From contig NC_054744.1 in assembly GCF_018143015.1 (NCBI RefSeq), forward strand, positions 2,749,059 to 2,813,058: 64,000 nucleotides of DNA, read 5' to 3'. The notes beneath the pieces were generated by a model. The model was not told the origin of the DNA, did no database searches, and saw only the letters and a list, made by a program, of their open reading frames with translations. This document shows, in pieces, positions 11,833 to 24,589 of the stretch. Position 1 is the stretch's first letter, and every line of letters begins with the position of its first letter. This stretch comes from Lytechinus variegatus (taxonomy: Eukaryota; Echinodermata; Echinoidea; Temnopleuroida; Toxopneustidae). The position numbers and the translations under genes were made by a program.

Positions 11833-12404
11833 CCCGGGGGGGGGGGGGCCACTTCCATTCACGAGTGGATACCATGCGCGACCATGGGGTCTCGAAAAGC
11901 ACCCTAAACACGTAATTTCCATATTTTGAAAATGCACCCCTTAACAAGTATTGGCGTGTGAAACCCTACCCTTAACATGTATTGGAAACAAAACAATACT
12001 CTAGTCTTGGCAAATATTCCCTGAAATGAACCCCTAACCAAGTACAGGAATGTTTTATTGTTACGGGTCCTTCGGTCGTCGGCTTTACCTTATTTGGTTG
12101 AGTACGACCCCACCTTCTACACCTCGCGCAAATCGGACTCTAAACACGAAGTGTTGGGGCAAAAAGGACATCCTTTATAAAACATTTTAATTTTGTTTTA
12201 TCATCCCCGCAAATTCGACCCTAAACACGTAATTTTCCTAGCGAAATAACTGTAGATACCCTTTTTTCATAATTTTTGTTTTTGACACCCTTGTCACGTT
12301 ACGTACGTAACGTGCCCTATCGTGAAAAAGACATCCTTTTTACATGTTTTTTTGGTCGCGCATGGTATCCACTCACCAATGTAAGTGCCCCCCCCCCCCC
12401 CGGG
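11833..12404. mobile_element. hAT-like non-autonomous element with GC-rich ends
   Basis: The ends are CCCGGGGG...CCACTTCCATTCACGAGTGG and, inverted, CCACTCACCAATGTAAGTG...CCCGGG. GCGCGACCAT and GGTCGCGCATGG also pair. The 8-bp direct repeat ATGAATAG sits immediately outside both ends (11,825-11,832 and 12,405-12,412). An 8-bp duplication is typical of hAT elements. The interior has several 'aaacacg/aacaagta' style repeats and no coding region. A partial copy lies at 44,605-44,795. Confidence 0.85.
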
Positions 12405-12466
12405 ATGAATAGAGAACAGTGTTGCAAATTAACGATACTACATGTACATGTATGCAAGCTCATTAG

Positions 12467-13222
12467 GTGGGTGTTTCATAAAGCTGTTTGTATGTTAAGA
12501 ACGACTGGTGATCCTTTCTTACGCGCTAAATAATCACCTATGAACATTTAATGGTGAATATCATTTACCACAAGAAAGGATCACCAGTCATTCTTAAAGT
12601 CATTCTTAAAGGAGAATGAAACCATTGGAACAAGATAGCTTGTGTGAAAACAGAAAAATCAAAGAAACAGATCAACAAGAGTTTGAGAAAAATCGGACAA
12701 ATAATGAGAAAGTTATGAGCATTTAAATATTGCGATCACTATTGCTATGGAGATAGCAAATTGGCAATGTGACAAAGATGTGTGATGTCACTGATGAACA
12801 ACTCTCCCCATTACTTTAGTATATATTTCACTTGAATTGCCTCTTTTATCACATCTATCCATAGATCATGTGTTCTTTCTACATGAGGGCATGTAATACA
12901 TATTTTTCAAGAATACATAATGGATAAAGAGTTTGTATTATCGTAAGAAAAAGCAAAAAGAGACATTTTGAGGGTATTTTATAGTCCACCAAAGGGAAAG
13001 TTGTTCATCAGTGACATCACACATCCTTGTCGCATTGCCAATGTGAGGATCTCCATAGCATTAGTGATTGCAATATTCAAATGCTCATAACTTTCTCATT
13101 ATTTGTCCGATTTTTCTCAAACTTTCTTTATTCCTATTCTTTGATTTTTCTGTTTCTACACAAGCCTATTTGTTCCAACGGTTTCATTCCCCTTTAACTT
13201 ACAGATTTATGAAAAGGCCCCC
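12467..13222. mobile_element. Palindromic MITE, family F copy 2, split by family C
   Basis: The left part runs 12,467-12,609 (GTGTTTCATAAAGCTG ... CACCAGTCATTCTTAAAGTC). The remaining right end, ACTTACAGATTTATGAAAAG, continues at 13,198-13,222. A complete family C element sits between them, so it inserted into this older copy. Confidence 0.85.
12610..13193. mobile_element. TTAA MITE, family C, nested
   Basis: The ends are AGGAGAATGAAACC and GGTTTCATTCCCCT, with TTAA at 12,606-12,609 and 13,194-13,197. The host sequence reads CATTC-TTAA-[element]-TTAA-CTTAC, whereas uninterrupted family F copies read a single TTAACT at this point. This is an internal proof of a TTAA target duplication. The interior carries AAAATCGGACAAATAATGAG and TGTGATGTCACTGATG, with inverted partners. 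Confidence 0.88.
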
Positions 13223-16200
13223 GAGTCAGATAAGTGGATTAGGATTAGACATTAGGCCTATGCTCGATAACTTACATGTATATCTTCAAATCTTAATTTA
13301 AAATATAGCTTACAGTTAGAAAATTGCTTTGTAGAATTTAGCAAAGATTAAACTTAACTCTCAGCCAGTTCAGGTGAGTATGATTCAAGATTCAAGATAA
13401 CATATATTTTATTGTTCCATGAACGCAGGCATACAAATAATAGCATTCAAATACAGAATCATAACAATAGAAAACTATACAAGTAGCTAGGCCATAAGAC
13501 CTACACAAAATAACTTCAGTAGTATTCCCTTAATATGTAAAAGCTATGATACATGTATACAATATTACTATTTAAGTTTCTCAGCGCGTACAGTATTACA
13601 TATACTTGTTGCTATGTCTGGCAAGGCTACAATAAGCTTTTTGGTTGTCAATCACAACTTTAGGTTCGCAAATATGCGGAAGATTCACATGTGTGTATGG
13701 ATATTAGTAAACAGGTGTATTTATCTTAAACTAAATAGGCCTGTACTATAAAACCACAGGACTAGGAATCCCAGGATGGTTTTTAAGGTACTGACTCCAA
13801 CAGCAACTGTATTGTGACTCATTCCCACCCATCTCCAGCTCACTCACAAACAAGGCAGACCAAGCCTGCTGGCCAGGAGAGAGGGCAGATTTAACATTAA
13901 TATAGAATTCTGTAGTGGTGAATAAATACCAGTAAAGTCCCTTTATCTTATACACCCATGCCACTATAAAGGTAAAATAGACCAGTTCGTAGTTATTTAT
14001 GGACAATTTTGGTCAAATGACCTTTCATTTCTTTCATCATGATAGGCAGATTTCAAAGCAAGTTATTATGTAAGCTTGCCTTACATAGCAGAATGAAGAA
14101 ATTGAATAGACCAGGTGACTGGAAAAGCACACAAATGAACACTCTATGAAGGTATTTGTTGCATTCCTTCTTTGAATACATGTTGCACAATGTACTTAGC
14201 AAACTGTGAAATACCAGTCGTTCGTGGACGCAGTGTTGTTGTTTTTTGTGGATGTCATGAAAACCACAAATCAAAATATATGAATAATCAAGACATCAAA
14301 GTTGGTGCATATCTCATTAGATTTTAAACCACCATGTCACTTAAGTACAAATGACCTTCCTCTGATCATGCGTAGAATCTTTTGATCATGCGCAGAAAGA
14401 AACTACGAACTGGAGTTTTTGCAGCAAACAATTATTTCAGGAGTCTTTTAAATCAGGGTTAATTGCACTGGCAGATCCAGTGGGGGGGGCATAGCCGGCT
14501 CGTGCCCCCCCCCCCCCCTTATAAGAAGCAAAATTAAAATTTGTAACATGAAAATGTCATTAAAACAGAAGTGTCCCCCCCCCCCCTTTCCTCAATAGGA
14601 CAAGGGAAGATGAGAGTGGATTGGCACTGATTAGAGAGTGGGAGTCATGTGCCCTCTATGTTCGGTTTGGGAAAGTGTACTTCCAAACACCAAGGACCAA
14701 TCTGGACTACATGTAGGTCGACCAAGGCTTAGTCCCATAGTTACAATCGTGAGACAACCATCAAAACACTGTCACAATCAATGCTGACATGATTTCAACA
14801 AATTATGAAATCCCTCACATCAAATAAGGAATGAGAAATGGAATTAACAAAATCAAGATTTGGTGAGACCACAAAACTATGATCAATGATAAAGATACAG
14901 ATTCCACTATTCTACTATACACTGTACCTAAAACGCTGATTAAATCTGTACACTGACATTTTGAAGAAAATCACACCAGAAAGAAACCATTAAGCCACTC
15001 CCACCTTGTGGTATTAAATACAAATTTGATATTTTCTGAAGCCTACAAAAAAATATTTTGAGAATTAAGAAAAAAGATGGTTTCTGATTCTCTGATTATG
15101 AAAAAGGTTGTACACAAACTCTCATTTACAAGAAAAAGAAGATAATTTTTTTATAGCCAATTGGACCCTTTGTTTTAGGTCTAAAACTCCTGAACATATT
15201 TCATGATACAGTTAAATACATTAATCTTTTATGAATTCAGAACAGAATTTGCAGCAATCAAGTACAATTACTAGTATATCAATTTGATTCATATTTTTGT
15301 GAGTGCGTTTTTGTGCATTGTCTCTCAAAATTATTTCCATCTTTTGTTGCTCTACAATTTATCTTTGGGAAATAAGTGATTGCCTAGTTACGTTTATATA
15401 GTGGTAAAGGCATAAAATAAATTTCATGAGGCTAGAGGTACATAAAGTTGCAGCCAGGGCTAATATTTTCTTCACCGAGCAAGATCAACAAAAGCTGACA
15501 TCCGTATCCCGATTCGTTTAAATCACAGTTTATGGTTGAAATCCATCACCATTAATCCTAATAGTGCGGCTGATAGGCCATACTTGTGTTGCAATCCTCA
15601 TGATGCAGCAAAAAAAAAATCCTGATATTTGAGCACTTCCCTGCCTGACTTCTGACCCTATCATCCATGCATGCCGAGCACTCCCCCTATCATTCAACAA
15701 TGTTCATATGATAAACCATTGGGTGATCAGAGAAGCTAAGGATTAGATAGTACCACAGCCGTCAACAAAATCATCTACAGGATTTCAGCTCAACATTAGA
15801 TATGTCTGAAATTTTAAAGACCATGCAACTTGCTTCGCACTTCTGCAGCCATGAGCCTTGATAGTGAGACTGACTTCAAGTATTAAAAGCAGTTTTATAG
15901 TATGTATACTGACGAGACTACCTTGGGTAAATAAAACTTAATAAATGAATAAGTGAATGAAGGGACAAATGAATTAATAGATTCATAGATATCGCTGAGT
16001 TTTCGCTACTCTTGAATAGTGATCACCATGGTCAAACAATACATACATGTACATGGATGTAAAACCCTTTGGTTACAGTTTTTCTACCCAAAATACATGT
16101 CATGCCTCAAATATTTCTTTTTCTCAATAGGGATGCAAAGAATACACATTTTCCTTGAATTGGGCAATGTTGTTCATCAAATATTTGCTCTTTAAACTTG

Positions 16201-17430
16201 AAGAAACCACATCAACAATAGAAAGAACAATGCAATGTGATCTTGGTGTGTATTTCAATTTTACAGGAAACTGGCAGCAAGATTGACTCATCTGCCATTT
16301 CTCTAATCTACTTTGTTTTACTTCTTTGAGGAATTGCCCCTCTTCCTCTCTCTTCCGAGACAAATGATTCAAAAAAACAAACAAAGTAATATTAAAGGCA
16401 AATAATTAATCAAAAAAATCATATGAATGAATGAATCATACGTTTGAAAAGTGAATATATATGTAGGCTTATAAAATGTATAAACCCATAAAAAATACAA
16501 GGGAAGAATTAATGCACAACCAAATAAATCAATAGTTGAAATAAATCAAAATAATAAGTAAAGATATAATGACTATGAACTATAAAATGAACTGTAACAG
16601 AATTTGTATGATTTATTCTCCTTGTTCGATCTAGTTTGAATATTTCTAACCTCCACTCTAGACATTCGCTTTTGAAGGAAGGAAAATGGCCACAAAGCTA
16701 TACAGTGTATGATACCATGTCTACAGTGTTAAACATATCCTGCAGTTTATGGATAATGGCCTTTTCTCCTTTTTTGAAATAATATTGTCAGAGTAGATAT
16801 ATAATCCACAACTTCCTACAAAAAAAAATATGCAAAGGGGTACAAAGGTGGAAAACTTTGGCTTGCAATATGCATGAATTCTATTTTGGCTCATTCAAAA
16901 ATTCATTCCAATTACAGAAACTTGTTTAAACTTTAACAATACATTATCAAAAAAAAGATGACATCTAGAGGCCTAATGTGTTGCTTTCATATGATTTTTT
17001 TTTTAATATTGGGCTACATTCAACTATAAGACTAGTTTGTTGATTATTGTTCAGTTTGACTCACATTTTTATGTTCATCATACTTTTACAAAGTAAAGAT
17101 GTTTAAGTAATCTATTTTGGGAGAAATACATGTAAAAGAGACCATTTTCAAATTTATATTTTAACAAGAACTGATCTAAGTGTAAGATCAAATCTACAGC
17201 AGGCCTAATGGAAAGTTGACCTTCCAATAAGTGAAATAATTGCCTCACTCAAAGCATTATTTCAGACCAGAATATGCAAACAAATAAAGTCAAATTTGGC
17301 ATATCAAAGTTGAACATATCATTGGTCCGAAGAGAAACGACTTATATGTAGACAGAGTAACTTGTACATAATAGAAAATTGTATACAGTATCTTCTAAAA
17401 CTAAAAGATAATTTCCAAAAGTATTATAAA
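13223..17430. other. Long gene-poor stretch
   Basis: No supported gene. It holds C-runs at about 14,505 and 14,575. A minus-strand open stretch at 13,746-14,006 has reasonable codon texture but no convincing splice frame, and another lies at 16,124-16,384. It would be intronic if the PDZ gene extends to 2,992. Confidence 0.5.
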
Positions 17431-17431
17431 T

Positions 17432-17735
17432 AGGCCAGTATTCTGAAGTCAGGTTTAACTTAGACCATGGTCTACCACTGTCCTAAAATTATGGGAAGCC
17501 AAAAGTGTCAAAATCTTCATTAAGTTGTATGTTTCTTATGTTTACTGTGCTCTTTCCTGATTCATAGATGGTGAAGGCAATCATCTCTTTTTACTTCCTA
17601 CACAATTATGAATGATTTGAGAGCCAAATGAGGTGAAATATTATATCTCTACTGTTAGTGATTTATCTGAACAATTAGCTATCTATACTTAAACCACAAT
17701 TTTAAACCCAAGATTAAGTTAAACCGACTTCAGAA
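17432..17735. mobile_element. Short inverted-repeat element beside the PDZ exon
   Basis: The left end TTCTGAAGTCAGGTTTAACT pairs with the right end AGTTAAACCGACTTCAGAA. The body is AT-rich and non-coding. It lies about 30 bp past the donor of the PDZ exon, in its intron. Confidence 0.7.
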
Positions 17736-17763
17736 AAAAGGCCATAGAGTTTAATGGACCTAC

Positions 17764-18317
17764 CTTGCTTGGTCCAGGGAGCAATCTTGAATGAGTTGAC
17801 TATTCACTGTTAATAGTTCGTCACCAAGTCGGAGTTGATTATCAGTATGAATGTACGAGTTTGGCAGGATAGCTGCCAGTCTGATATTTCCCAATATTTT
17901 TCCACCAGTGGAAGCGGACTTGACAGGATCCACAGCCCGAGGTACAGCCAGCCCTTGCTGCTTAGGGGTAGCCCCGCCGGTCTGGAGGACGATCCCCAGC
18001 TCGTCAAACGTTCGAGGCGGTGAAACGAAGCTTAATATTTTAATCTCATCCCTGTCTTTGCAATCGAGTCCATCTTGTTGCGGAGCCGGAGCTCTGTCCG
18101 CGGATCCTCCTACTACGATCCTGCCAGGGAGAACACCCTTACCTTGTAGCTTCCAATGGGTTGCACCTTCTTTCTCCAGGAGTCTATTCAGGTGGGAATT
18201 CAGGACGTGGATCGTTTCGAGCACCTCTCCCTGGAGTTGGGTATTACGTTGTGCAGCCTGTTGGAATTCCTCCACAAGTTGGAGGGCGCGAGAGGCTGAA
18301 TCATCCGTGATAGGCAT
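17764..18317 (-). CDS. First coding exon of a coiled-coil / PDZ-domain protein
   Basis: The minus strand is open for 184 codons from ATG at 18,317 to a GTAGGT donor after 17,764, leaving in phase 2. Residues 11-52 form a heptad-like helix (LQLVEEFQQAAQRNTQLQ...). Residues from about 91 look like a PDZ domain. The carboxylate-binding loop is ELGIVLQTG (about 106-114). An unusually long loop of about 30 residues follows, then NIRLAAILPNS and the hallmark LRLGDELLTVN (162-172). The domain is cut at the start of its second helix (SLDQA), so at least one further exon is required. An in-frame TAG lies 18 bases upstream of the ATG, so this is the natural start. PDZ domains bind protein C-termini in scaffolds; the partner is unknown and I cannot name the family. 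The patch is clearly GC-richer than its flanks. Confidence 0.72.
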
Positions 18318-18377
18318 GCTGACTTCCTCCCTCTACAGCGCTGGGGGAATATTTGGAAACCAAAGACATTAAGAGGA

Positions 18378-19427
18378 ATGAAGAGGGAGAGAAAACATTA
18401 ACATAAGGATAAAATGTTGTTCCCAATTAGTATCAAAAAAGCATGCCAAGTCTGCAACCCCGTCATCTGTAAACTAGTTTTCTCCGATGATTCACATCCA
18501 AGCATGTTTATGTTCCCGCATCAGACACAAATACGTTTCATCATTTCCACTTTATGACGTCTCAGGGTTTCAGACGCATCATATCAAAGCCCATCTAAAG
18601 TGTTGGTGATGGGTCAGTAATGTATATTATACTGGAATCATCAGATCTAACATTCCACTATTACAACACTAAAGTGGTCACTGGATCTTTTTTATTTCAG
18701 TCGTTCCGTTTGAATGTCAATTTTCCAGGACAACCAATCAAAATAGATTTTTCAAATTTGAAATTTCTACCTTTATCCAATAAAACACTCTTATTTTATA
18801 TCCTTCACAATATCATAACCAATTAATGTAGGGCATGCTCATTCACTCAATCGTGTACAGTGTAATAATGAAATGGACAAGTGACTTGCACTTTTGGGGA
18901 ATTTCCAAAACTAAAGATAGTCTTTATCTGATAATATACGTTCTGTAGCAATTGGTCACTTTTTGTCAACTTGGAAATTACACAATTACTTATAGGCAAG
19001 AGCACACAGTAAAATCAAATTTAAACAACATGCATAAAACATGGATTACTACATGAAATTACAGTTGAATGTTAAAGAGCTTATTTTTTTTATTTAAACA
19101 ACTTGTAAGCAATAAGTATCAGTAATTCAACATTGTTTATTTAGTATAAAACATATTGTTTAAAATCTAAACAATACCTTATTGGTTCAGTAATAAATTC
19201 TATAGCATTTTAACTGTGTAAAGATGTCTCTAGGCATATTCCAACACATCAAACTTTCTAGATAAGAACAATACAATAATAATATGGAATTCATGATCTG
19301 ATTGTGTGAAGAGCTATACACAGTGCATGAGTAATTAAAATTTCAAAGTAAAAAAAATGTTATTTCATAAAAAAAATCAAAAGTTGTATATCCGTCGTCA
19401 TATACACAGGACTAAAAAGTCCTCAGT
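18378..19427. other. Upstream region of the PDZ exon, no gene recognised
   Basis: AT-rich sequence that would include the 5' untranslated region and promoter of the PDZ gene. I see no convincing TATA or other core promoter element. Confidence 0.4.
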
Positions 19428-19902
19428 AGGTGGTTTCAAACCACCTCGATCACAAGAATCCCCGTTAAATTACGAGAACTTTTTTAGGCTAAAAAATACC
19501 CATTAATTATTCCTGCATTCACACCGCCCCGAAACACATCCTTCGGGATAAGTTCCCGAAGTTACGAGCATGCACAGTGTGGTCTGATAAGCAGGCAAGG
19601 CGGGAGATTCAAAATCACTAGCCCAGCAGCCACCCACGCCGCCGCGCCCAACGACACGCTGGGATAAAAGTTCCCATAATTTGCTTTCACATCGCCAAAA
19701 TACCTGCGACCTTGGAAAAATCCCCGCGAAAGTTCTCGTAATTTCGCCAAGTACCTACTATTTAGCGGGTATTTTCTTTCGGGGATATTACGCGTAGTTT
19801 GCTTTCACATTACCAAAATACCTGGTATTTTCTGATCGGGGTAAATTTCCCGATCAGAGAATACCTGGAACTGGCCAACTTCGAGGCGGTCTGAAACCAC
19901 CT
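19428..19902. mobile_element. GC-rich inverted-repeat transposon fragment
   Basis: AGGTGGTTTCAAACCACCTC at the left pairs with GAGGCGGTCTGAAACCACCT at the right. Each end is itself a small palindrome. The interior repeats motifs such as TTTGCTTTCACAT, CCAAAATACCTG and CGGGGATATTACG in both orientations. It is far richer in GC than its neighbours and non-coding. The target duplication is unclear. Confidence 0.7.
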
Positions 19903-20341
19903 CAGGGGGAGATCTAGGTGGGGGCGCAGGACACATACGCCCCTCTATATTTTGACAGTCGTTCATTGAACATACAGAGCTAAATTTAAGAGAAATGTCA
20001 TCCGCACCCCCTCAACCACAACATTTGCTATTGCTCCCCCTGTATACATCCTGGATCCACCACTAATGCTATACTACATGTAGTCAAATTTCCTGAGCGG
20101 TGTGAGTTGAAAACTGCCATTTTACAGATTTCTGTATGAACCACAAATGAAGCTGGTAGAAAACTCTAAATGCAGATGTTTTCAACTTGCCATAATGCCA
20201 TCCATGACTGTGGCATAATACTAAGACTGGTATTATTAACAGAGCATAGATGAACATAACAAGGGCATTCTAAGATATAAGTTACAGAGTTTTAAGGTAA
20301 TCAATTATAGTCAGTTCATCCTGATATCTAATCCATTAAAT

Positions 20342-20490
20342 TTCTAACAATTAGAATTAACTACTATTACTACTAATAATAATAATAATAAAGCTACTAC
20401 TACTACATGTACCAGGAAAAATTAAATAATAATGAAAATAATAATATAATAATAATAATTACATCATCATCATCATCATTATCACCATCA
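20342..20490. repeat. Trinucleotide microsatellites (ACT/AAT/ATC)
   Basis: Runs of TACTAC, AATAATAAT and CATCATCAT follow one another. Confidence 0.85.
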
Positions 20491-21879
20491 ACACCGTCCT
20501 CATATTCAATCATCATTTATTGATATTGTTTTTTTATTGTTTTTTATTGTTTTTACACATAAAGGTGAAATAAATGAAACGAAAAATGAAATATTAAATT
20601 ATGATAAAATAATCAAGTCAATAATTTCTAAAGATTTGATCAATACAATAAATACATTGAAAACCCTGAAGAGAATTGACATTGTTTTCTTTGCTAATGA
20701 TTCCCCCAACAGGTGTTGTATTCTAGCCTATTGAAACCTGTTTGGAACAATCATTTCAGGGGCTCTAAATGATTTTTTTAATGGAAACTAAATTTGTAGA
20801 GGACCAGTGGGAAAATGAGATGGAGCCTTGCAACATGAATACAAAGTTGATTAAGTCACAATCTCACCCCCCTTTTTTTTGCCCAGAATTTGCTGTTAAT
20901 ATCTTTCTCTTTCAATTAGAATTTCCTGAAATTTCCAATATAAAAAGTGCAGTAGTTTTTTTGTACTGTCCTCAATCAAGAATTATACACCTATTGGCAC
21001 GGATGCTCATATTGTATTTTTAATAAAGAAAAATCAAGCGCTTATCAATCAACCCCCCACCCTCAATTCTCAAGTCAAAGACTGCTAAATTACGCAATCC
21101 ATGTTATCACTTGCAATCCTAATCTAAATTCTAATCAATATTAAGGCATACATTTATAGGGTGCCTTCAACAGGTGTTTCTAAGCGTGCTAATTTCTGTT
21201 TATTGATACTTGGGTGTTTATGTGTTTTTTTTAACTAGATGCAGAATATTCAAAGTAGACTCTGTATGTGTAAATTACATGAGAGATTCTAAAATCTCCA
21301 AAAGGGAAAGGGATACAATAAATATACAAGTTTAATATTTTCAAAAACAATTCACTTATATCCATTGTAAGTACTCAAGTACATGTAACATCTTTACAAA
21401 TGATCTTCATAGGAACGAAAAAGGAGCCTCCCCTCCCCCTCCTCCTCAAAAAGGGAGGATAAAAATAAGATCAAGTGACCCAACTAATCGCAAGGCACAA
21501 TTACTTATTTGTCTGGGTATATAAGCCTATTTCTTACATACAACATCCTAGCAGGTTCAATAAATTACTCTCTACAAAGGCTGCCTTGATAATACTTTTC
21601 CAGGTTAATCTGGAGTAATTTCCACTAAGCAGCTAAAATTAAACTACATCCTGCCTCCGATATACAGGCAAAGATGGTCTACACTGCTATATATCACTGT
21701 ATGAGAATGGATCAGCCATATCTGCCATGTGTATTCATGGTACTGGTTTAGGCGATACATGAACGAGGTATATTAGCCATGAAGCAGTGTTGAACTTAAA
21801 CGCCGCCTCATCATTAATAAACAATAACAATGATCACTGATCAACAATAATGAAATATTGAATACTACCCTTTAAAATG

Positions 21880-21938
21880 ACTACTACTAATACTACTACT
21901 ACTACTACTATCTACTACTACTAGTACCAGTACTACCG

Positions 21939-21979
<41 letters not shown>

Positions 21980-22080
21980 GCTACTTCTACCAATACTACT
22001 ATTATTACTACTACTAATACTACCACTAATAATAATAATATTCATCCGAATAATAATAATAATGAAAATAATAATAACAA
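21880..22080. repeat. Microsatellite (ACT)n with (AAT)n
   Basis: About 140 bp of ACT repeats with scattered interruptions, followed by AAT units. Confidence 0.9.
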
Positions 22081-23066
22081 TTACAACAGTACTACATGTA
22101 TATAATTATTACAGATTCAAGCTCAAAGCAGTTTTTATTTAATGCAAAGCACATCAATGTGATCAATATTGATTTGCATAATGACAATGTTTCACCAAAA
22201 GTTTATTCATTCCCTGTACAGTGGCAACATATATTATTGAATTAAAGAAAATAGATACATGTACCACTATTTTTCAAAGTGAATTTGATATTAATCCATA
22301 TCAATTTTTTTTATTCTTAATACAGTCATTATAAACTCTAATTGTTTTTATATTCATTCTGGTAGTTTATATTGTAATTGTATGCACCCACATTTTTTTC
22401 AAATACAAAGCAGTCTACATATAAATTTCAGAAAGTTCACTGATCTCTGACGGGAATGAGGATAAAGTTACATTGTTGCAAAGATTTACCTCAAGACTAA
22501 TTCGCTTCTCATGACTCAAAAAACATCCAAATATAATGGAAAGGACGCCATTATTTTTATTTCTTAGAGTTTGTAAAAACTTAAAAAAGCAAATTACACT
22601 TGAAAAAAAAATTATCTGCAAAAACAATTTTGGTGCCTTGGAATTTCTGCACATGCACAGACTCATAATCAATGAAATTACAAATTGACATTTTTTTATA
22701 AATACATAAAATACATCAATCTATCAAACAAAAGAAAAATATATTTCTTACAAATGATTTATTATATTTCTTTGCTTCCCTTCTCAAACAGGAAATCAAA
22801 CCTACATGATGCAATGAATCATATGCACGCAAAGACAAAAATAGGACCAAGTACACACATGATTTCTTTTTTTAAATACATGGTATGGACACAATTGTAT
22901 TAATTAAATAATTTCAGACTCAAACAAAATGATTTCTTTGATTGATTCATTCATTGCTGTCATTTGAAAATTAATGATTTCCTTGAATCATCTAATCATA
23001 GTACATGTTGGTACTACATGTAGATCATCATAAATTAGTTCAATCATTATCATTCAAATTTAATAA

Positions 23067-23093
23067 TAGTACTACTACTTACTACTACTACTG

Positions 23094-23147
<54 letters not shown>

Positions 23148-23156
23148 GTACTACTG

Positions 23157-23195
<39 letters not shown>

Positions 23196-23196
23196 G

Positions 23197-23232
<36 letters not shown>

Positions 23233-23290
23233 ATGTACTACTACTACTACTGCTACTACTACTATTACAACTACTAATAATAATATTAAT
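23067..23290. repeat. Microsatellite (ACT)n, about 220 bp
   Basis: Nearly uninterrupted ACT units with rare GCT, AGT and TGT variants. The poly-serine frame on the minus strand is an artefact of the repeat. Confidence 0.95.
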
Positions 23291-24203
23291 AACTATCATT
23301 ATTAACTTACTAACTTAGATAAAGTAATAGCAATATAAATATCAAATAAGAAAATGCACCAAGAGGCACTATTACATGGATTGTCATTAATCTTCAGTGA
23401 ATTTTCCATTTGCAAGACTTAAATTTTTTTTCCATCATTACTGCTACAGAGCAGCTACATATGATCTGTTAATAATCTTCTCCAAAACTACCATAATCTG
23501 ATGTATTTGAATTCAATCATGTACGTTTTAACCAAACAAAGATATGCCAATAGATTGACTGACAGGTATGAGCATTCAAATTGGTATATTATTCAAATTT
23601 TCAATCTCATCAAATTCCTGTTCAGGATTAAATTCAATTCACCGCACGTGCATCTATTGTAGCAATGCATAGTAGAACTCCATTGGCAGGTATATTTGTA
23701 GAGTGTACAAAGTCAATAAACAATAAAATTACTAACCAAGGATGAATGAATACCAATACCTTGAATGAAAAAATGTAGAATTAAACAATTAATCCTCAGT
23801 CTCAGAGTCAGGCTCAGTGATGGGAAATGTGAAATATACACGAAATATGATAAATTTATATACCGGTCATGCCGGTATACATCCTGAGAAAAAAAAGTTA
23901 TTCCTATCTGAATATTTAAGAAATATAGTTTTACTATTCTAAAACACATTAAATGCATCCGTTAATTTGCTACCAATTTGAATTGAAGCACTCGCATGTA
24001 TACATGTGCAGATTGTGCACTCATAAAAAACTGGCAATTCCAATACTATAGTCAATATACAGTGGCCAGCCAGTGCCACCACTCTGCACTACATACATGC
24101 ATACGGTACGGTACACCTGCTTAATTGATTGCCTCAAATTCAGAAAGGTATTTCGAACACCAAGAAAATTGAGAATTCATTCCAGTATTCTATTCATACT
24201 CAC

Positions 24204-24342
24204 AACTTTCACTGATCAGCCGTTGACCTGAACTGAAAATTCCATTCCCATTACGAAGCGAAGACACAATCCTTCTTTTTGTTTCAGAAAAATGATAAAT
24301 GGCCCAGTCAGTGGCTTCTTGCGTGACTGTTGTTGACTTCAT
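24204..24342 (-). CDS. Orphan first coding exon, unrecognised gene
   Basis: On the minus strand an ATG at 24,342-24,340 opens 46 codons to a consensus GTGAGT donor after 24,204, leaving in phase 1. The reading begins MKSTTVTQEATDWAIYHFSE and ends with the basic and polar IFSSGQRLISES. Composition is balanced and richer in GC than the surroundings. No partner exon was found between here and the PDZ exon. The phase does not fit a direct join to the PDZ ATG. It may start a separate minus-strand gene or an alternative 5' exon. No family recognised. Confidence 0.4.
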
Positions 24343-24589
24343 AGCGTCCCTACCTACTCAACGGGCATTGCGTGGGCAGTTTACGTTGAATTACGTGTAT
24401 AGGATCAGTGGTGTGTGTCAAACGATAAGCTTGGTCCCACCCGCAGAAATGCAAGGAACGTTCTGATAGCAGACGACAGTAGTAGGTTGAAAATGAAACT
24501 GAGGCCACATAATCATCAGGGCACATAGTGCTTAGATTATAGGCAGAGTAAATATAAGCTTGCAAGTACATAGATGGAAACCATATGAA

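Noticed and set aside
13746-14006. Minus-strand open stretch with AWSALFVSELEMGGNESQYS
   Set aside because: Codon texture is reasonable, but no acceptor/donor pair gives a sensible exon and no family is recognised.
17835-18372. Long + strand frames opposite the PDZ exon
   Set aside because: They mirror the real minus-strand exon, which has the PDZ signature, start context and donor.
23075-23299. Minus-strand poly-serine open frame of 74 codons
   Set aside because: It is the translation of an (ACT)n microsatellite; no start context or splice signal.
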